A stretch of DNA of 53,278 nt from Deltaproteobacteria bacterium (GCA_013813765.1 JACCRC010000158.1:1-53278), one strand, 5' to 3'. Positions 1 through 10,625 are shown, counted from the first letter of the stretch. A program made the numbers and translations. Notes: generated from the letters alone by a model not told the origin.

Positions 1-1125
1 CCGCCGCTGCCGACGGCTGTGCCCCCGGCTCCCACGAAGGCCGCCCCTGTCGCGCTCGCAGGCCTGATCAACCGGATCTCGGCTGGCGATCTGATGATCA
101 ACGGCGCGCGTCCGACCGAGCCGTTCGCGACGCGCATCGTCGCGGGCACGGTGATGGCGACCGGCGACAGCGGCGTCGACGTGCAGTTCGGCGATGCGAG
201 CGCGTTCGCGCTGGGCCCGCACTCCACGCTCGACATCCAGCGGTTCGACGCCGAGGCGATCGAGCTGGTGGTACACGGCACGATCGACATCGAGGTCGCG
301 CCGCGCGCGCCGGGTCAGCGCTTCACCGTGATCGCGGGCGAGCACGCCATCGAAGTTCGCGGAACCCACTTCCGCGTGAGCCACGAGCAGAGCGCGACCA
401 CGGTGGCGTGCCGGCACGGCCTGGTCGCCGTCGCGGATCGCGCGCCGAAGGCCGGTGCGGGCACCGCGCTCGTTGGCGCCGCACGTCGCGTGAAGGTCGC
501 AGCGGGTGCGGCGATCGCCGACGCCCGCGTCGTGCCGCTGTCGGTTGACGAGCTCGCCTCGCTCGCGCAGGCCACGCCGCTGCGCGTGCCGCTGTGGAAC
601 CCGGACACGCTAGTCTCCGCCTCGGCGCCGCTTGCGATCGGCGGCGCGGGCGGCCGCGAAGTTCGTGTCGATGGAATCGAGGTCGGCGCCGCCCCGGTGC
701 GCGTGCGCGTGATGCCCGGCCGCCACACGGTCGAGTCGACGGATGCGGCCGGCCGCTATCGCCGCGCAGGCTGGGTCGATGTCGCCGCACCCACGCCCGG
801 CGCGAAGCCCGCGCGCCTCGACATCCCCGCCGAGCCGGCTCCGGGTGCGGCCGCTGCGGCGGTCGCGCAGCGGCGCACGCAGCTTCGCGCGGGCATCGAC
901 AAGGCGCGCCTTCAGGTCTGCATGCGCCGCCTCGCGAAGGCGGGTCTGACCGGCACGTACGTCCAGATCGAGATCTCCGTGGACGCCGGCGGCGCGGTCG
1001 GCTTCCTCAACGTGCTCGACACCGATCTGCCGTCGGAGCCGTCGAGCTGCGTGCGCGAGGTCCTCGCAGATGTTCGGTTCCGTCCCGGCGTGGCGGCGAC
1101 CTGGCGCGAGAAGATCGACCTCTGA
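1..1125 (+). CDS. FecR-domain protein with C-terminal AgmX/TonB-like domain (5' end cut by window)
   Basis: The frame is open from base 1. A GTG lies at 19, but the Pro-rich coding before it (PPLPTA) suggests the true start is upstream, so this entry is 5' partial. Counting from the GTG at 19, residues about 24-145 form a FecR-type beta-rich domain, ending in the typical pattern of an ITVIAG-like strand followed by a VRGTHF strand. Residues about 205-260 look like a PEGA-type strand segment (VRVDGIEVGAAPVRVRV). Residues about 290-368 contain two Cys in the layout of the AgmX/PglI C-terminal domain (LQVCMRRL, then SSCVREVL). In Myxococcota such proteins sit in the envelope, usually anchored by an N-terminal helix that is not in this window. 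The exact role is unknown; the FecR fold call is fairly safe and the C-terminal call is tentative. Confidence 0.75.
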   Translation, partial: PPLPTAVPPAPTKAAPVALAGLINRISAGDLMINGARPTEPFATRIVAGTVMATGDSGVDVQFGDASAFALGPHSTLDIQRFDAEAIELVVHGTIDIEVAPRAPGQRFTVIAGEHAIEVRGTHFRVSHEQSATTVACRHGLVAVADRAPKAGAGTALVGAARRVKVAAGAAIADARVVPLSVDELASLAQATPLRVPLWNPDTLVSASAPLAIGGAGGREVRVDGIEVGAAPVRVRVMPGRHTVESTDAAGRYRRAGWVDVAAPTPGAKPARLDIPAEPAPGAAAAAVAQRRTQLRAGIDKARLQVCMRRLAKAGLTGTYVQIEISVDAGGAVGFLNVLDTDLPSEPSSCVREVLADVRFRPGVAATWREKIDL

Positions 1126-1174
1126 CCCCGGCACGTGGATCTGAAGCCGGGTCGATCGATGAAACGAGCTTGAC

Positions 1175-1185
1175 CGGTCGGACCG
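1175..1185. promoter_or_regulatory. Small perfect palindrome upstream of the beta-helix gene
   Basis: CGGTC-G-GACCG is an 11-base inverted repeat ending 14 bases before the ATG at 1200. The central nine bases (GGTCGGACC) recur in the palindrome at 6119-6129 in front of the GMC oxidoreductase. It may be an operator half of a shared regulator, but short GC-rich palindromes are common in DNA of this composition. Confidence 0.2.
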
Positions 1186-1199
1186 ATTCTGCGACGAGC

Positions 1200-2444
1200 A
1201 TGGGCATGCGCTCGCTCGCCTGGTTCGCTCCCCTCCTCGTCATCGCTGGCTGCTCGTCGGAGGACGACCCGTGCGCGGGTGTCTCCTCGACGTGCATCGG
1301 CCTCACGAGCGGCGCGAGCACCACCGAGGTCCAGACCGCGCTGATCGAGATCCCGACAGGCGGCACGGTCGCGTTCGGTGCCGGCACGTTCGAGATGACG
1401 ACGGACCTCTCGCTCGATGTCGACGGCGTGACGATGATCGGCGCCGGCAAGGACAAGACGGTGCTGTCGTTCGCGAAGCAGACCAGCGGCGCACAGGGCA
1501 TCCTCGTCACGGGCAATGACTTCCGCGCGCGCGACTTCGCGATCGAGGACACGAAGGGCGACTCGCTCAAGATCCTCGGCACGACGGGCGTGACGCTGCA
1601 GAACATGCGCGTCGAGTGGACCCGCGGCCCGAACGAGGCGAACGGTGCGTACGGGCTGTACCCGGTGCAGTGCAACAAGGTGCTGATCGAGGACTCCGTC
1701 GTCCTCGCCGCGTCGGACGCCGGCATCTACGTCGGCCAGTCCGATCAGATCATCGTTCGCAACAACACGGCCGAGTACAACGTCGCGGGGATCGAGATCG
1801 AGAACTCCACGCGCGCCGACGTCTACAACAACATCGCAACCAACAACACCGGCGGCATCCTCGTGTTCAACCTGCCGGGCCTCGACGTCGCGAATGGCGC
1901 AGGCACGCGCGTCTACGACAACCAGATCTACTCGAACAACACGGTCAACTTCGCGCCGCCGGGCAACATCGTCGGCAAGGTGCCGACTGGCACCGGCGTC
2001 GTCATCCTCGCCGCGCACCAGGTCGAGATCTTCCGCAACGAGATCCGCGATCACAAGGCGGTCAACATCGGGATGATCAGCTACGTGCCGATCGGTGCGG
2101 TCAACGATCCGAAGTACGACCAGTACCCGACCGCGATCTACATCCACGACAACACGCTGAGCGGCGTGAGCGACATGCCGACCGGCGAGCTCGGCGCCGC
2201 GCTGATCACCGCGATCGGCGAGATCCGGCCGAACGGTCCATTCATCACGCCCGACATCGCGTGGGACGGCGTCGTCGATCCGAACCGCACGCCCGGCAAT
2301 CCGGCCGACAAGATCTGCATCAAGGGCAACGGCGACGCGAACTTCATCAATCTGGCGTGGCCACTCTCCGACGCGACGCTGCCCACCGAATCGCTGACGC
2401 CGCACGACTGCAACCTGCCGGCGCTCCCCGCGGTCACGCTCTGA
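1200..2444 (+). CDS. Right-handed parallel beta-helix lipoprotein (TIGR03805-like)
   Basis: A 414-residue protein. The ATG at 1200 (or the ATG at 1206) gives a lipoprotein signal ending in a lipobox IAGC at Cys18, so the product should be an exported lipoprotein. After this the chain is Asn/Thr-rich with rungs such as NNTAEYNVAGIEIENSTRADVYNN and similar repeats up to about residue 340, the pattern of a pectate-lyase-like right-handed beta-helix (NosD/PbH1 repeats). Its stop overlaps the start of the next gene by one base (TGATG), so the two should be translated together. This pairing with a diheme CXXCH protein matches TIGR03805/TIGR03806, a recurrent two-gene system of unknown function (as in Shewanella SO2930-type loci). 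No catalytic residues of a lyase are evident, so a binding or scaffold role is as likely as an enzyme. Confidence 0.85.
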   Translation: MGMRSLAWFAPLLVIAGCSSEDDPCAGVSSTCIGLTSGASTTEVQTALIEIPTGGTVAFGAGTFEMTTDLSLDVDGVTMIGAGKDKTVLSFAKQTSGAQGILVTGNDFRARDFAIEDTKGDSLKILGTTGVTLQNMRVEWTRGPNEANGAYGLYPVQCNKVLIEDSVVLAASDAGIYVGQSDQIIVRNNTAEYNVAGIEIENSTRADVYNNIATNNTGGILVFNLPGLDVANGAGTRVYDNQIYSNNTVNFAPPGNIVGKVPTGTGVVILAAHQVEIFRNEIRDHKAVNIGMISYVPIGAVNDPKYDQYPTAIYIHDNTLSGVSDMPTGELGAALITAIGEIRPNGPFITPDIAWDGVVDPNRTPGNPADKICIKGNGDANFINLAWPLSDATLPTESLTPHDCNLPALPAVTL

Positions 2445-3481
2445 TGAAGACCGCCGCTGTGCTCACGCTCGTGCTCGCCGCCGCCTGTGGTGGAAGCGAT
2501 GAGCCTGCGTGCGATCCGAGCGGCCCGATGTGCAAGACGCTCTCGAGCTACCGGCTGTTCGATGACATCGCGACGCAGACGCCGGCCGAGGGCGTGGTGC
2601 CGTACGCGCTGAACACCCCGCTGTTCTCCGACTACACGACGAAGGATCGCTTCGTGTCGCTGCCCCCGGGCGAGTCGCTCGCGTGGCGTGATGATCCGGA
2701 CTCGTTCGTCGCGCCGACCGGCACGATCGTCATCAAGACGTTCTCGTACCTCGCGGACCGCCGCATGCCGACGGGTGATCGCCGTCTGCTCGAGACGCGC
2801 CTCCTGATCAAGCAGGACACCGGATGGACCGGTGCGTCGTACGTCTACGACGAGGGCAAGCCATCCGACGCGATCCTCGCGATCGCCGGCGCACCACTGT
2901 CCGCGAGCTGGATCCACGACGATGGCGCAGCGCGCACGAACGCGTACGTCGTACCGAACAAGAACCAGTGCAAGGAGTGCCACAACGAGCACGACGACAA
3001 GCTCGACCTGCTCGGACCCAAGGCGCGTCACCTCAACACGGGCACGCAGCTGCAGCAGCTCGTGGATCTCGGCGTCGTCACCGGCGCACCGGCAGCGGCG
3101 ACCTGGCCAAAGGCCGTGGCCGCGTACGATCCGGGCAGCGGCACCGTCGAGCAGCGCGCGCGTGCGTGGCTCGATATCAACTGCGCGTTCTGCCACAACG
3201 ACCGCGGCGCGGCGCGCACCTCGGGTCTGTTCCTCGGCTACCAGGAGACCGACGCGCTGTCGCTCGGCATCTGCAAGCCGCCGGTCGCGGCCGGCCGCGG
3301 CTCCGGTGGCCGCGCGTTTGGCATCGTGCCCGGACAGCCCGACGCCTCCATCATGATGTTCCGCATCGAATCGACGGAGCCCGATATCCGCATGCCGGAG
3401 CTCGGCAGAAACCTCGTCGATGCCGAGGGCGCGTCGCTCGTCCGCGCGTGGATCGCGCAGCTCCCCGGCAGCTGCCCGTAG
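2444..3481 (+). CDS. Diheme c-type lipoprotein, TIGR03806 (HNE_0200/SO2930) family
   Basis: A 345-residue protein starting at an ATG inside the TGATG overlap with the beta-helix gene. The lipobox LAAAC puts the lipidated Cys at residue 15. The family pattern is clear: a region near residues 42-75 (TPAEGVVPYALNTPLFSDYTTKDRFV), a beta-rich middle, then two c-type heme motifs, CKECH at 176-180 and CAFCH at 247-251, and a C-terminal segment around IRMPELGR. It is probably an extracytoplasmic lipoprotein carrying two covalently bound hemes. The family is known as the regular genomic partner of the upstream beta-helix family, sometimes fused to it, with no assigned function. The family call is confident; the substrate and redox partner are unknown. 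Confidence 0.88.
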   Translation: MKTAAVLTLVLAAACGGSDEPACDPSGPMCKTLSSYRLFDDIATQTPAEGVVPYALNTPLFSDYTTKDRFVSLPPGESLAWRDDPDSFVAPTGTIVIKTFSYLADRRMPTGDRRLLETRLLIKQDTGWTGASYVYDEGKPSDAILAIAGAPLSASWIHDDGAARTNAYVVPNKNQCKECHNEHDDKLDLLGPKARHLNTGTQLQQLVDLGVVTGAPAAATWPKAVAAYDPGSGTVEQRARAWLDINCAFCHNDRGAARTSGLFLGYQETDALSLGICKPPVAAGRGSGGRAFGIVPGQPDASIMMFRIESTEPDIRMPELGRNLVDAEGASLVRAWIAQLPGSCP

Positions 3482-3495
3482 CTAGGCTCTGTAGG

Positions 3496-3543
3496 CGCCC
3501 GGCCGCGCCGCCCGTCATGCCGGGCGGCGCAGGTCGGGCGTTT
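3496..3543. terminator. Bidirectional hairpin terminator between convergent genes
   Basis: A 10-bp perfect stem, 3505-3514 with 3521-3530, has a 6-base loop. An outer CGCCCG/CGGGCG stem extends it. It lies in the 65-base gap between the diheme gene (+) and the outer-membrane gene (-). The T run on the + side is short (TTT), so it may act as a weak intrinsic terminator for both strands. Confidence 0.6.
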
Positions 3544-3546
3544 GCG

Positions 3547-4116
3547 CTAGAACCGAACGCCGACGAACAGCCGCGCGCTGCGGTACTCGCCCTCGCGCAT
3601 CGTCGGCGCGTAGTACGAGATGCTCGGGCCGTCGTTGAGTGGAACGACCCTGTCGTCCTGGTCCACGGAGCGGCCGCCGATGCGCAGCTCCGCGCCGACC
3701 GTCAGCCCGCCGTCGGCGCGGTACTCGAGTCCGACGCCGCCCTCGAAGTGATGGCCGCTGGTCGATCCGCCGTACGGGCTCGCCGCGCTGTCGAGGCCCA
3801 TGCCCGCCGCGAGCGTGGGCACGAGGCGGCTCTTGCCCTGCGTCAGGTCGATGATCAGGGACGCAGTCCCGGTGCGGATCTCGACGTTGCTGCCGTCCTC
3901 GGCCTGGATCTTCTGGACCTCGAGCTGACCGGAGACGCGCTTGTTGAAGCCGAGGCGCCCGAACAGGCCGAGCGTGTCATTGGCGCTCTTGCCGGCGACG
4001 CCATCTGCCTTGCTGTGGTGCACGCCGAGATGCACGCCGGCGGTCAGCCGGGACTCGGCCGCGGCGAGGGAGGGCAGGGCGACGACGGTGACGGCTACCA
4101 GCGAGCGAAGGACCAT
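3547..4116 (-). CDS. Small outer-membrane beta-barrel protein
   Basis: A 189-residue protein. The ATG at 4116 is chosen because it gives a clean Sec signal peptide (hydrophobic VLRSLVAVTVVALPSLAAA, cleavage after AAA). The mature part alternates polar and hydrophobic residues in strands with many Gly and aromatic residues, and ends SARLFVGVRF, a C-terminal Phe typical of outer-membrane barrels. About eight strands would fit the length. It lies 82 bases downstream of the GMC oxidoreductase on the same strand and may share its transcript. The ligand and exact family are not recognised. Confidence 0.7.
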   Translation of the reverse strand: MVLRSLVAVTVVALPSLAAAESRLTAGVHLGVHHSKADGVAGKSANDTLGLFGRLGFNKRVSGQLEVQKIQAEDGSNVEIRTGTASLIIDLTQGKSRLVPTLAAGMGLDSAASPYGGSTSGHHFEGGVGLEYRADGGLTVGAELRIGGRSVDQDDRVVPLNDGPSISYYAPTMREGEYRSARLFVGVRF

Positions 4117-4198
4117 GATGACGGCGAAGGAGCATGGCTCATGCCACGGCAAGCGGGCGAAACCACGCGGTCGCCTCTCGGAAAACCGAGGCAGAGCA

Positions 4199-6097
4199 TC
4201 AGGAAAGCGCGGCCGCGATCTTCTCGGCGGCCCTCGTCGCGAGCGCCATGATCGTGACCTGCGGGTTGACGCCGAGGGAGGTCGGCACCGCCGCGCCATC
4301 CACGACGTAGAGCCCTGGGGTGTCGTGGACTTGGTGATCGGGGTCGACCACCGACCTCGCGGGATCGCGGCCCATCCGCGCGGTGCCGAGCGGGTGATAC
4401 GCGGTGAGATCGAGATCCCACGGGCGGAGCTTCGCGCGTCGCAGCGCCACGAGATCGTCCTCGCTGCGCAGCACGTCGAACCCGGAGACCGGGGTGTGCA
4501 CGACCTTTGCGCCGGCGGCGAAGAACACCTGCGCGAGCACGTCCAGGCCGCGCTTGATGTGCGCGACGTCCGCGTCGGTGAGCCAGTACTGGATCATGGG
4601 CTGCCCCATGAGCTCGGTCACCTTGCCGCGCGAGCTGTCCTCGACCATGAAGCCGAACGACGCGACGTGATCGAAACCTTCCGCGAGCTTGATCAACTCT
4701 GGCCCGATCCGCTGCGTCAAATTCATCGTCATCTCGAGCGGCACGTGTGCGCCCTCGTAGAGGATCCCTTCGTCGTGCAGCTCGTGGATCGAGTAGCCCT
4801 GCGGGATGCCCGCCCACGGCAGGATCTGCTCGTCGAACTCGGCGAGCGCTCCGGTGGCCGGATGGATCGACAGGTTCTTGCCGAGCTGACCCGAGCGCGC
4901 CGCGAGGTTCTGCGCACCGAGCAGGAGCGGCGTGAGGATCGCACCGCACGCGACGACCACGGCCCGGGCACGTACCGTCAGCGTGTGGCCCTCGTGCGTG
5001 CGCGCGACGACACCGACCGCGCGTCCACCCTCGATGATCACCCGCGTGACCTTCGCACCGGCGAACAGCTCGGCGCCGGCCTTGAGCGCGAGGGGCACGT
5101 AGCTGACGTTCGTCGAGCGCTTCGCATCGGTGGGACAGCCGAAGCAGCACACGCCCTGGCCATCGCACGCGGGCGCGTTGCGCAGGAGCGGGCCGTGCTG
5201 CGTGAAGCCGAGCGCCTCGCAGCCGCGCTGGATCACGCGGCCGTTGCCGCCGAGCAGCGAACGCGCGGCGGGCGCGACGCCGAGCACCGACTCGACGCGC
5301 TCGAAGTAGCTGCCGAGCTTGTCGGGCGCGAGCTCGTCGAGCCCGAGCTCGTCGCGCCAGTGTGCGAGCACGCGGTCGGGGGTGCGAAAGCACGTGCCGG
5401 AGTTCACCGTGGTCGATCCGCCGACCGTCTGCCCGAGCGGGATCGGGATCGCGACGTTGCCGACCGAGAACGTCGAGCCACCGCGACGGTACAGCTTCTG
5501 CTGCATGTCGAACGCGCGCCCGTTGAAGTCCGTGCGGTCGAAGTACCGTCCTTCCTCGACGAACACGACGGCGAGGCCGGCCTCGGCGAGCTCTCGCCCG
5601 ACGACCGCACCACCGGCTCCGGTGCCGATCACGACGACGTCGGCGTCGACCGCGAGATCGCCGTCGCTGACTGCGTGCACGCGGTCGCGCATGTACGCGG
5701 GCTTGACGTCGGCCTTGACCTTCTCGCGCTCGTAGACGCAGCCCAGCTGCTTGTAGAGCGCGGCGTCATCGAAGTGCGCGAACTTCAGCGGCGTGACGAG
5801 TGCGCGCAGCATCAGCCGGCGGATCGGATCGCTCGTGCGCCAGCCATCGAGCAGCGCGAGGCGCTTCCCGGGCGAGGACTTCACGAACGATCGGCGATCG
5901 TGCAGCCACGACGCCGCGTCGAGCCCGCGCAACACGCCCGCGATTCCGGTCTGCAGCGGATCCGGCAGCCGATCGAAGAACCGCTCGACCTTGTCGACGG
6001 TGTGCGCGCCCGCAGCCGGGATGTACTTCCCGGCCGGCAGCGCGGTCTCCGCGAGCGCGGTGAGCATGCGGTGCTGCGAGGTCGAGAGCTGGGTCAC
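4199..6097 (-). CDS. GMC-family FAD-dependent oxidoreductase (long-chain alcohol oxidase-like)
   Basis: A 632-residue protein starting at GTG 6097. Residues 1-140 are a helical N-terminal extension. The FAD-binding Rossmann motif VVVIGTGAGGAVVG is near 154-167, followed by the GMC substrate pattern GQTVGGSTTVNSGTCFRTP near 222-240. A compact Cys cluster (C311, C317, C318, C321 in CDGQGVCCFGCP) is typical of the bacterial long-chain fatty alcohol oxidase or cholesterol-oxidase-like branch. The C-terminus carries the expected His-Asn pair, H568 in AYHPLGTARMG and N611 in LGVNPQ. It probably oxidises a hydrophobic alcohol. No signal peptide is visible. A short palindrome at 6119-6129 sits 21 bases upstream of the start. 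Confidence 0.88.
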   Translation of the reverse strand: MTQLSTSQHRMLTALAETALPAGKYIPAAGAHTVDKVERFFDRLPDPLQTGIAGVLRGLDAASWLHDRRSFVKSSPGKRLALLDGWRTSDPIRRLMLRALVTPLKFAHFDDAALYKQLGCVYEREKVKADVKPAYMRDRVHAVSDGDLAVDADVVVIGTGAGGAVVGRELAEAGLAVVFVEEGRYFDRTDFNGRAFDMQQKLYRRGGSTFSVGNVAIPIPLGQTVGGSTTVNSGTCFRTPDRVLAHWRDELGLDELAPDKLGSYFERVESVLGVAPAARSLLGGNGRVIQRGCEALGFTQHGPLLRNAPACDGQGVCCFGCPTDAKRSTNVSYVPLALKAGAELFAGAKVTRVIIEGGRAVGVVARTHEGHTLTVRARAVVVACGAILTPLLLGAQNLAARSGQLGKNLSIHPATGALAEFDEQILPWAGIPQGYSIHELHDEGILYEGAHVPLEMTMNLTQRIGPELIKLAEGFDHVASFGFMVEDSSRGKVTELMGQPMIQYWLTDADVAHIKRGLDVLAQVFFAAGAKVVHTPVSGFDVLRSEDDLVALRRAKLRPWDLDLTAYHPLGTARMGRDPARSVVDPDHQVHDTPGLYVVDGAAVPTSLGVNPQVTIMALATRAAEKIAAALS

Positions 6098-6118
6098 GAG
6101 CCGACCCTACTCCATCAC

Positions 6119-6129
6119 TGGTCGGACCA
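6119..6129. promoter_or_regulatory. Palindrome upstream of the GMC oxidoreductase, resembling a FadR-type core
   Basis: TGGTC-G-GACCA is a perfect 11-base inverted repeat. Read on the minus strand it is TGGTCCGACCA, which resembles the core of enterobacterial FadR sites (TGGTNCGACCA, from memory). That regulator is not expected in Myxococcota, so this is only a candidate operator for some lipid-responsive repressor of the alcohol-oxidase-like gene. Confidence 0.3.
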
Positions 6130-6141
6130 CTAGACCATTCT

Positions 6142-8016
6142 TTATCGAGCGTAGAGGCCGTCGAGGAGGCCGTAGGTCGCCTCGAGCGATGCGCCGAAGA
6201 AGATCTCGCCGGCGTCCTCGGCGATCGTCGCCGCCGCGCGCAGCCCCGACGCCCGGTTCAACCACCAGGTGAACCCCGCCTCGCCTTGGATCCGCAGCGC
6301 GGTCTTCGGATCCGTCGACGGCATCGTCTGCGCGGGCTCGCTGTCGTTCGACAGGATCAGCGTCGCCGACACATCGAACGCGCCGATCGGATCGCCGTGA
6401 TCGCCGTACGCGAACCGCTTGAGTCGGGCGGTCGCGCCGAGCGCCCACGGCGACGGCTGGGTGTCGGGCGCGAGCAACCGGGCCCGCGCGAACGCGCTGC
6501 CCGAGGCCTCGGCCTTGTCGTCCGCGAGCTGCTTGCCGTAGCCCGCGGTCAGGATCACTTGCTCGATGCGGCCGACCTCGGGGTCCGCGATCATGTCCTC
6601 TTCATCGCGCATGAGGTAGCCCTCGGCGATCACGAGCTGGACGTCGACACCTTCGGGACGCATGAACAGCTGCGAGTCCTGAAGCACGGTGAGCAGCTCG
6701 TACGCGAGACCCGCATCGGGCTCGCCGAGGAGGATCCCGGCCTCGCGCAAGATCGCCACCGTCGCCACGAGGGAGCGATACGAGCCGCGCTCGCCGCGCA
6801 GCGCCCACCACGCGAGCTGCAGCCGCTTCGAGGTCGCTGCATCGATCTGCTTGCCGAGCGCGCGATTCGCATCGAGCGTGCGTGCAAGCCGGCGCACGCG
6901 GATCGCCGCGCCGACATCCACGATCCGACCATAGCCGCCGCCGAGCGCGACCTGGATGTCCGCGGTGTAGCGGGTGTCCTTCAGATCCTCCATCGGATTG
7001 TCGTCGTCCAGGCTCGAGATGTAGTTGAGCTGGAAGCCGATCGCGGCCTTGCCGATGCCGTAGACCTTGCCGGTGTAGAACCGCGCCTCGCCGGCACCTT
7101 CGAGCCCGAGCTGCGCGCCGCGCGTCGACTCGCGGCCCTCGGGATTGATGAGTCCGGTGACGAGGTGCCCGCCGAAATCGTAGCCCCACGCCATCTTCTC
7201 GCGCTCGATCCGGTGCTGCCAGCGTCCGGCAACATCGGCGCTGAACGACGCCCGCTTCCGCACCGTGTCGTACGCGAGGCTCGCGGTCCCCGCTGCGATC
7301 GTCAGGCGATCGTACGCGGCGATCGTGTCGTCGGACAGCGCCGGACCCTCGGGCACACCTTCGGGGGCCTTCGGTGCGCCGATCAGCGTCCCACCGCCGG
7401 TGGTGCCGCCGCCCTCGGTGCTGCCGCCCTCGAGCCCGGTGCCGACCTCGCCGCCGGTGTCACCCGTCGTGACGGCTCCGCCGCCGGTCGTCGTCGCGGT
7501 GCCGCCGCCGGTGGTGGTGGTCGTGCCGCCGCCGGTCGTCGTGGTCGTGGTGCCGCCGCCCGTCGTCGTCGTGCCATTACCTGTGGTGGTCGTCGTCGTT
7601 CCGCCGCCCGCAGGTACACGCACGACGACGTTCGCATCGGAGCCGAGCTTCGCGAGGGCCTTCTTCGCGAGGTCGCGCGTCGCCTTGTCGCGCGTGTTGT
7701 CATTCGCGGCCTTCTGCAGCGCAGGCACCGCGCTCTGATCACCCATGTTGCCGAGACCCTCGATCGCGATCTCGCCGATGATGTCGAACGTCTCGGTCTC
7801 GACGAGCTTGATCAGTTGCGGAACCGCGCGCTTGTCCTTGGTGGCGACCAGCTTGCGAGCGGCCTCGCGCCGCTTCTCTTTCCACGCCGACCGGTCCATG
7901 TCGGCCGGCTGCGTCTCGATCATCTTGATCAGCGCCGGGACGTCGGCGGGCTGCGCATATGCGGGGAGCTGCGCCACGGCCAGGAGCGCCGCGGTCGCCA
8001 AGATGAGACGGCGCAT
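6142..8016 (-). CDS. HEAT-repeat domain joined by a Thr/Gly linker to a putative outer-membrane barrel
   Basis: A 624-residue protein with a Sec signal (cleavage near AYAQ-P at residues 19-23). Residues about 24-125 form HEAT-type helical repeats (VPQLIKLVETETFDIIGEIAIEGLGNMGD, then SAVPALQKAANDNTRDKATRDLAKKAL). Residues 137-210 are almost only Thr and Gly. Residues about 225-624 are rich in amphipathic beta strands (for example ARFYTGKVYGIGKAAIGFQLNY) like a large outer-membrane barrel. The layout suggests a periplasmic helical adaptor tethered to an outer-membrane pore or barrel by a flexible spacer. It overlaps the upstream lipoprotein gene by one base, so they are coupled. I do not recognise the whole-protein family. 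Confidence 0.75.
   Translation of the reverse strand: MRRLILATAALLAVAQLPAYAQPADVPALIKMIETQPADMDRSAWKEKRREAARKLVATKDKRAVPQLIKLVETETFDIIGEIAIEGLGNMGDQSAVPALQKAANDNTRDKATRDLAKKALAKLGSDANVVVRVPAGGGTTTTTTGNGTTTTGGGTTTTTTGGGTTTTTGGGTATTTGGGAVTTGDTGGEVGTGLEGGSTEGGGTTGGGTLIGAPKAPEGVPEGPALSDDTIAAYDRLTIAAGTASLAYDTVRKRASFSADVAGRWQHRIEREKMAWGYDFGGHLVTGLINPEGRESTRGAQLGLEGAGEARFYTGKVYGIGKAAIGFQLNYISSLDDDNPMEDLKDTRYTADIQVALGGGYGRIVDVGAAIRVRRLARTLDANRALGKQIDAATSKRLQLAWWALRGERGSYRSLVATVAILREAGILLGEPDAGLAYELLTVLQDSQLFMRPEGVDVQLVIAEGYLMRDEEDMIADPEVGRIEQVILTAGYGKQLADDKAEASGSAFARARLLAPDTQPSPWALGATARLKRFAYGDHGDPIGAFDVSATLILSNDSEPAQTMPSTDPKTALRIQGEAGFTWWLNRASGLRAAATIAEDAGEIFFGASLEATYGLLDGLYAR
7387..7608 (-). repeat. 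Imperfect repeat coding a Thr/Gly-rich linker
   Basis: The segment codes residues 137-210 of the HEAT/barrel protein: short blocks of GGG alternating with runs of four to six Thr. The DNA is correspondingly repetitive (GGTGGTGGTCGTGCCGCCGCC-like blocks on the + strand). It is likely length-variable between strains through slippage. Confidence 0.8.
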
Positions 8017-8393
8017 CAGCGGCCTCCGAGCACCAGGCAGTAGTTCGTTTCCGTGTTCGGATTGTCGGGCGAGCCCTGCATGCGCAGTTGATCGCAGCTC
8101 GACGCGGCGATGCAGTTGATGATCAGCGAGCGGCGATCCGCGGTCGCACCGTCGAGCCCATCGACACAGCGATCCCAGTCGAACCGGAACTCGTTCATCT
8201 CACCGGCATTGAGAGCGATCGATCCGCAGTCGACGAGCCGCCAGCACGCACCAGCCGCGGTTCGTGCGGCCTCCGGGCAGTCGAGCAGCTGACCGCCGTA
8301 CGCACACTGGCCGTGCGCGCCCGGCGAAACATCATCGCCTGCGCTGCAACCCACCCAGGCAAGCAGCGCAAAGCACGTGATCCATCCCTTCAT
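8016..8393 (-). CDS. Small Cys-rich lipoprotein, function unknown
   Basis: A 125-residue product, MKGWITCFALLAWVGCSAGD at the start, with lipobox WVGC (Cys16). Seven further Cys (positions near 30, 39, 50, 56, 76, 94 and 99, with another at 118) suggest disulfides in the periplasm or on the surface. Its stop overlaps the start of the HEAT/barrel gene by one base, and it begins 9 bases after the iron-sulfur oxidoreductase gene ends, so all three probably share a transcript. No family is recognised. Confidence 0.7.
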   Translation of the reverse strand: MKGWITCFALLAWVGCSAGDDVSPGAHGQCAYGGQLLDCPEAARTAAGACWRLVDCGSIALNAGEMNEFRFDWDRCVDGLDGATADRRSLIINCIAASSCDQLRMQGSPDNPNTETNYCLVLGGR

Positions 8394-8402
8394 CAGGGAC
8401 GA

Positions 8403-10544
<2,142 letters not shown>

Positions 10545-10596
10545 GACGGGTCTGCCATATCACGCACCCACCGGATTGTCATGGCGTGACGCGGAT

Positions 10597-10625
10597 TTGG
10601 TCGGCTTCGCTGGGTGGCGTATTCT
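10597..10625 (+). promoter_or_regulatory. Candidate sigma-70-type promoter for the phosphoesterase gene
   Basis: TTGGTC (10597-10602), a 17-base spacer and TATTCT (10620-10625). The expected transcript start is near 10632, only about 9 bases before the GTG at 10641. No Shine-Dalgarno sequence lies before that GTG, so the message could be nearly leaderless. The -35 match is only moderate. Confidence 0.3.

Noticed and set aside
912-2405. Long minus-strand frame of 497 codons opposite the beta-helix gene
   Set aside because: It is dominated by Val/Asp/Arg with no motif; the + frame has a lipobox and beta-helix rungs.
7265-7738. Plus-strand Val/Pro-rich frame over the Thr/Gly linker
   Set aside because: It is low-complexity antisense of the HEAT/barrel linker; no start signal or family is visible.
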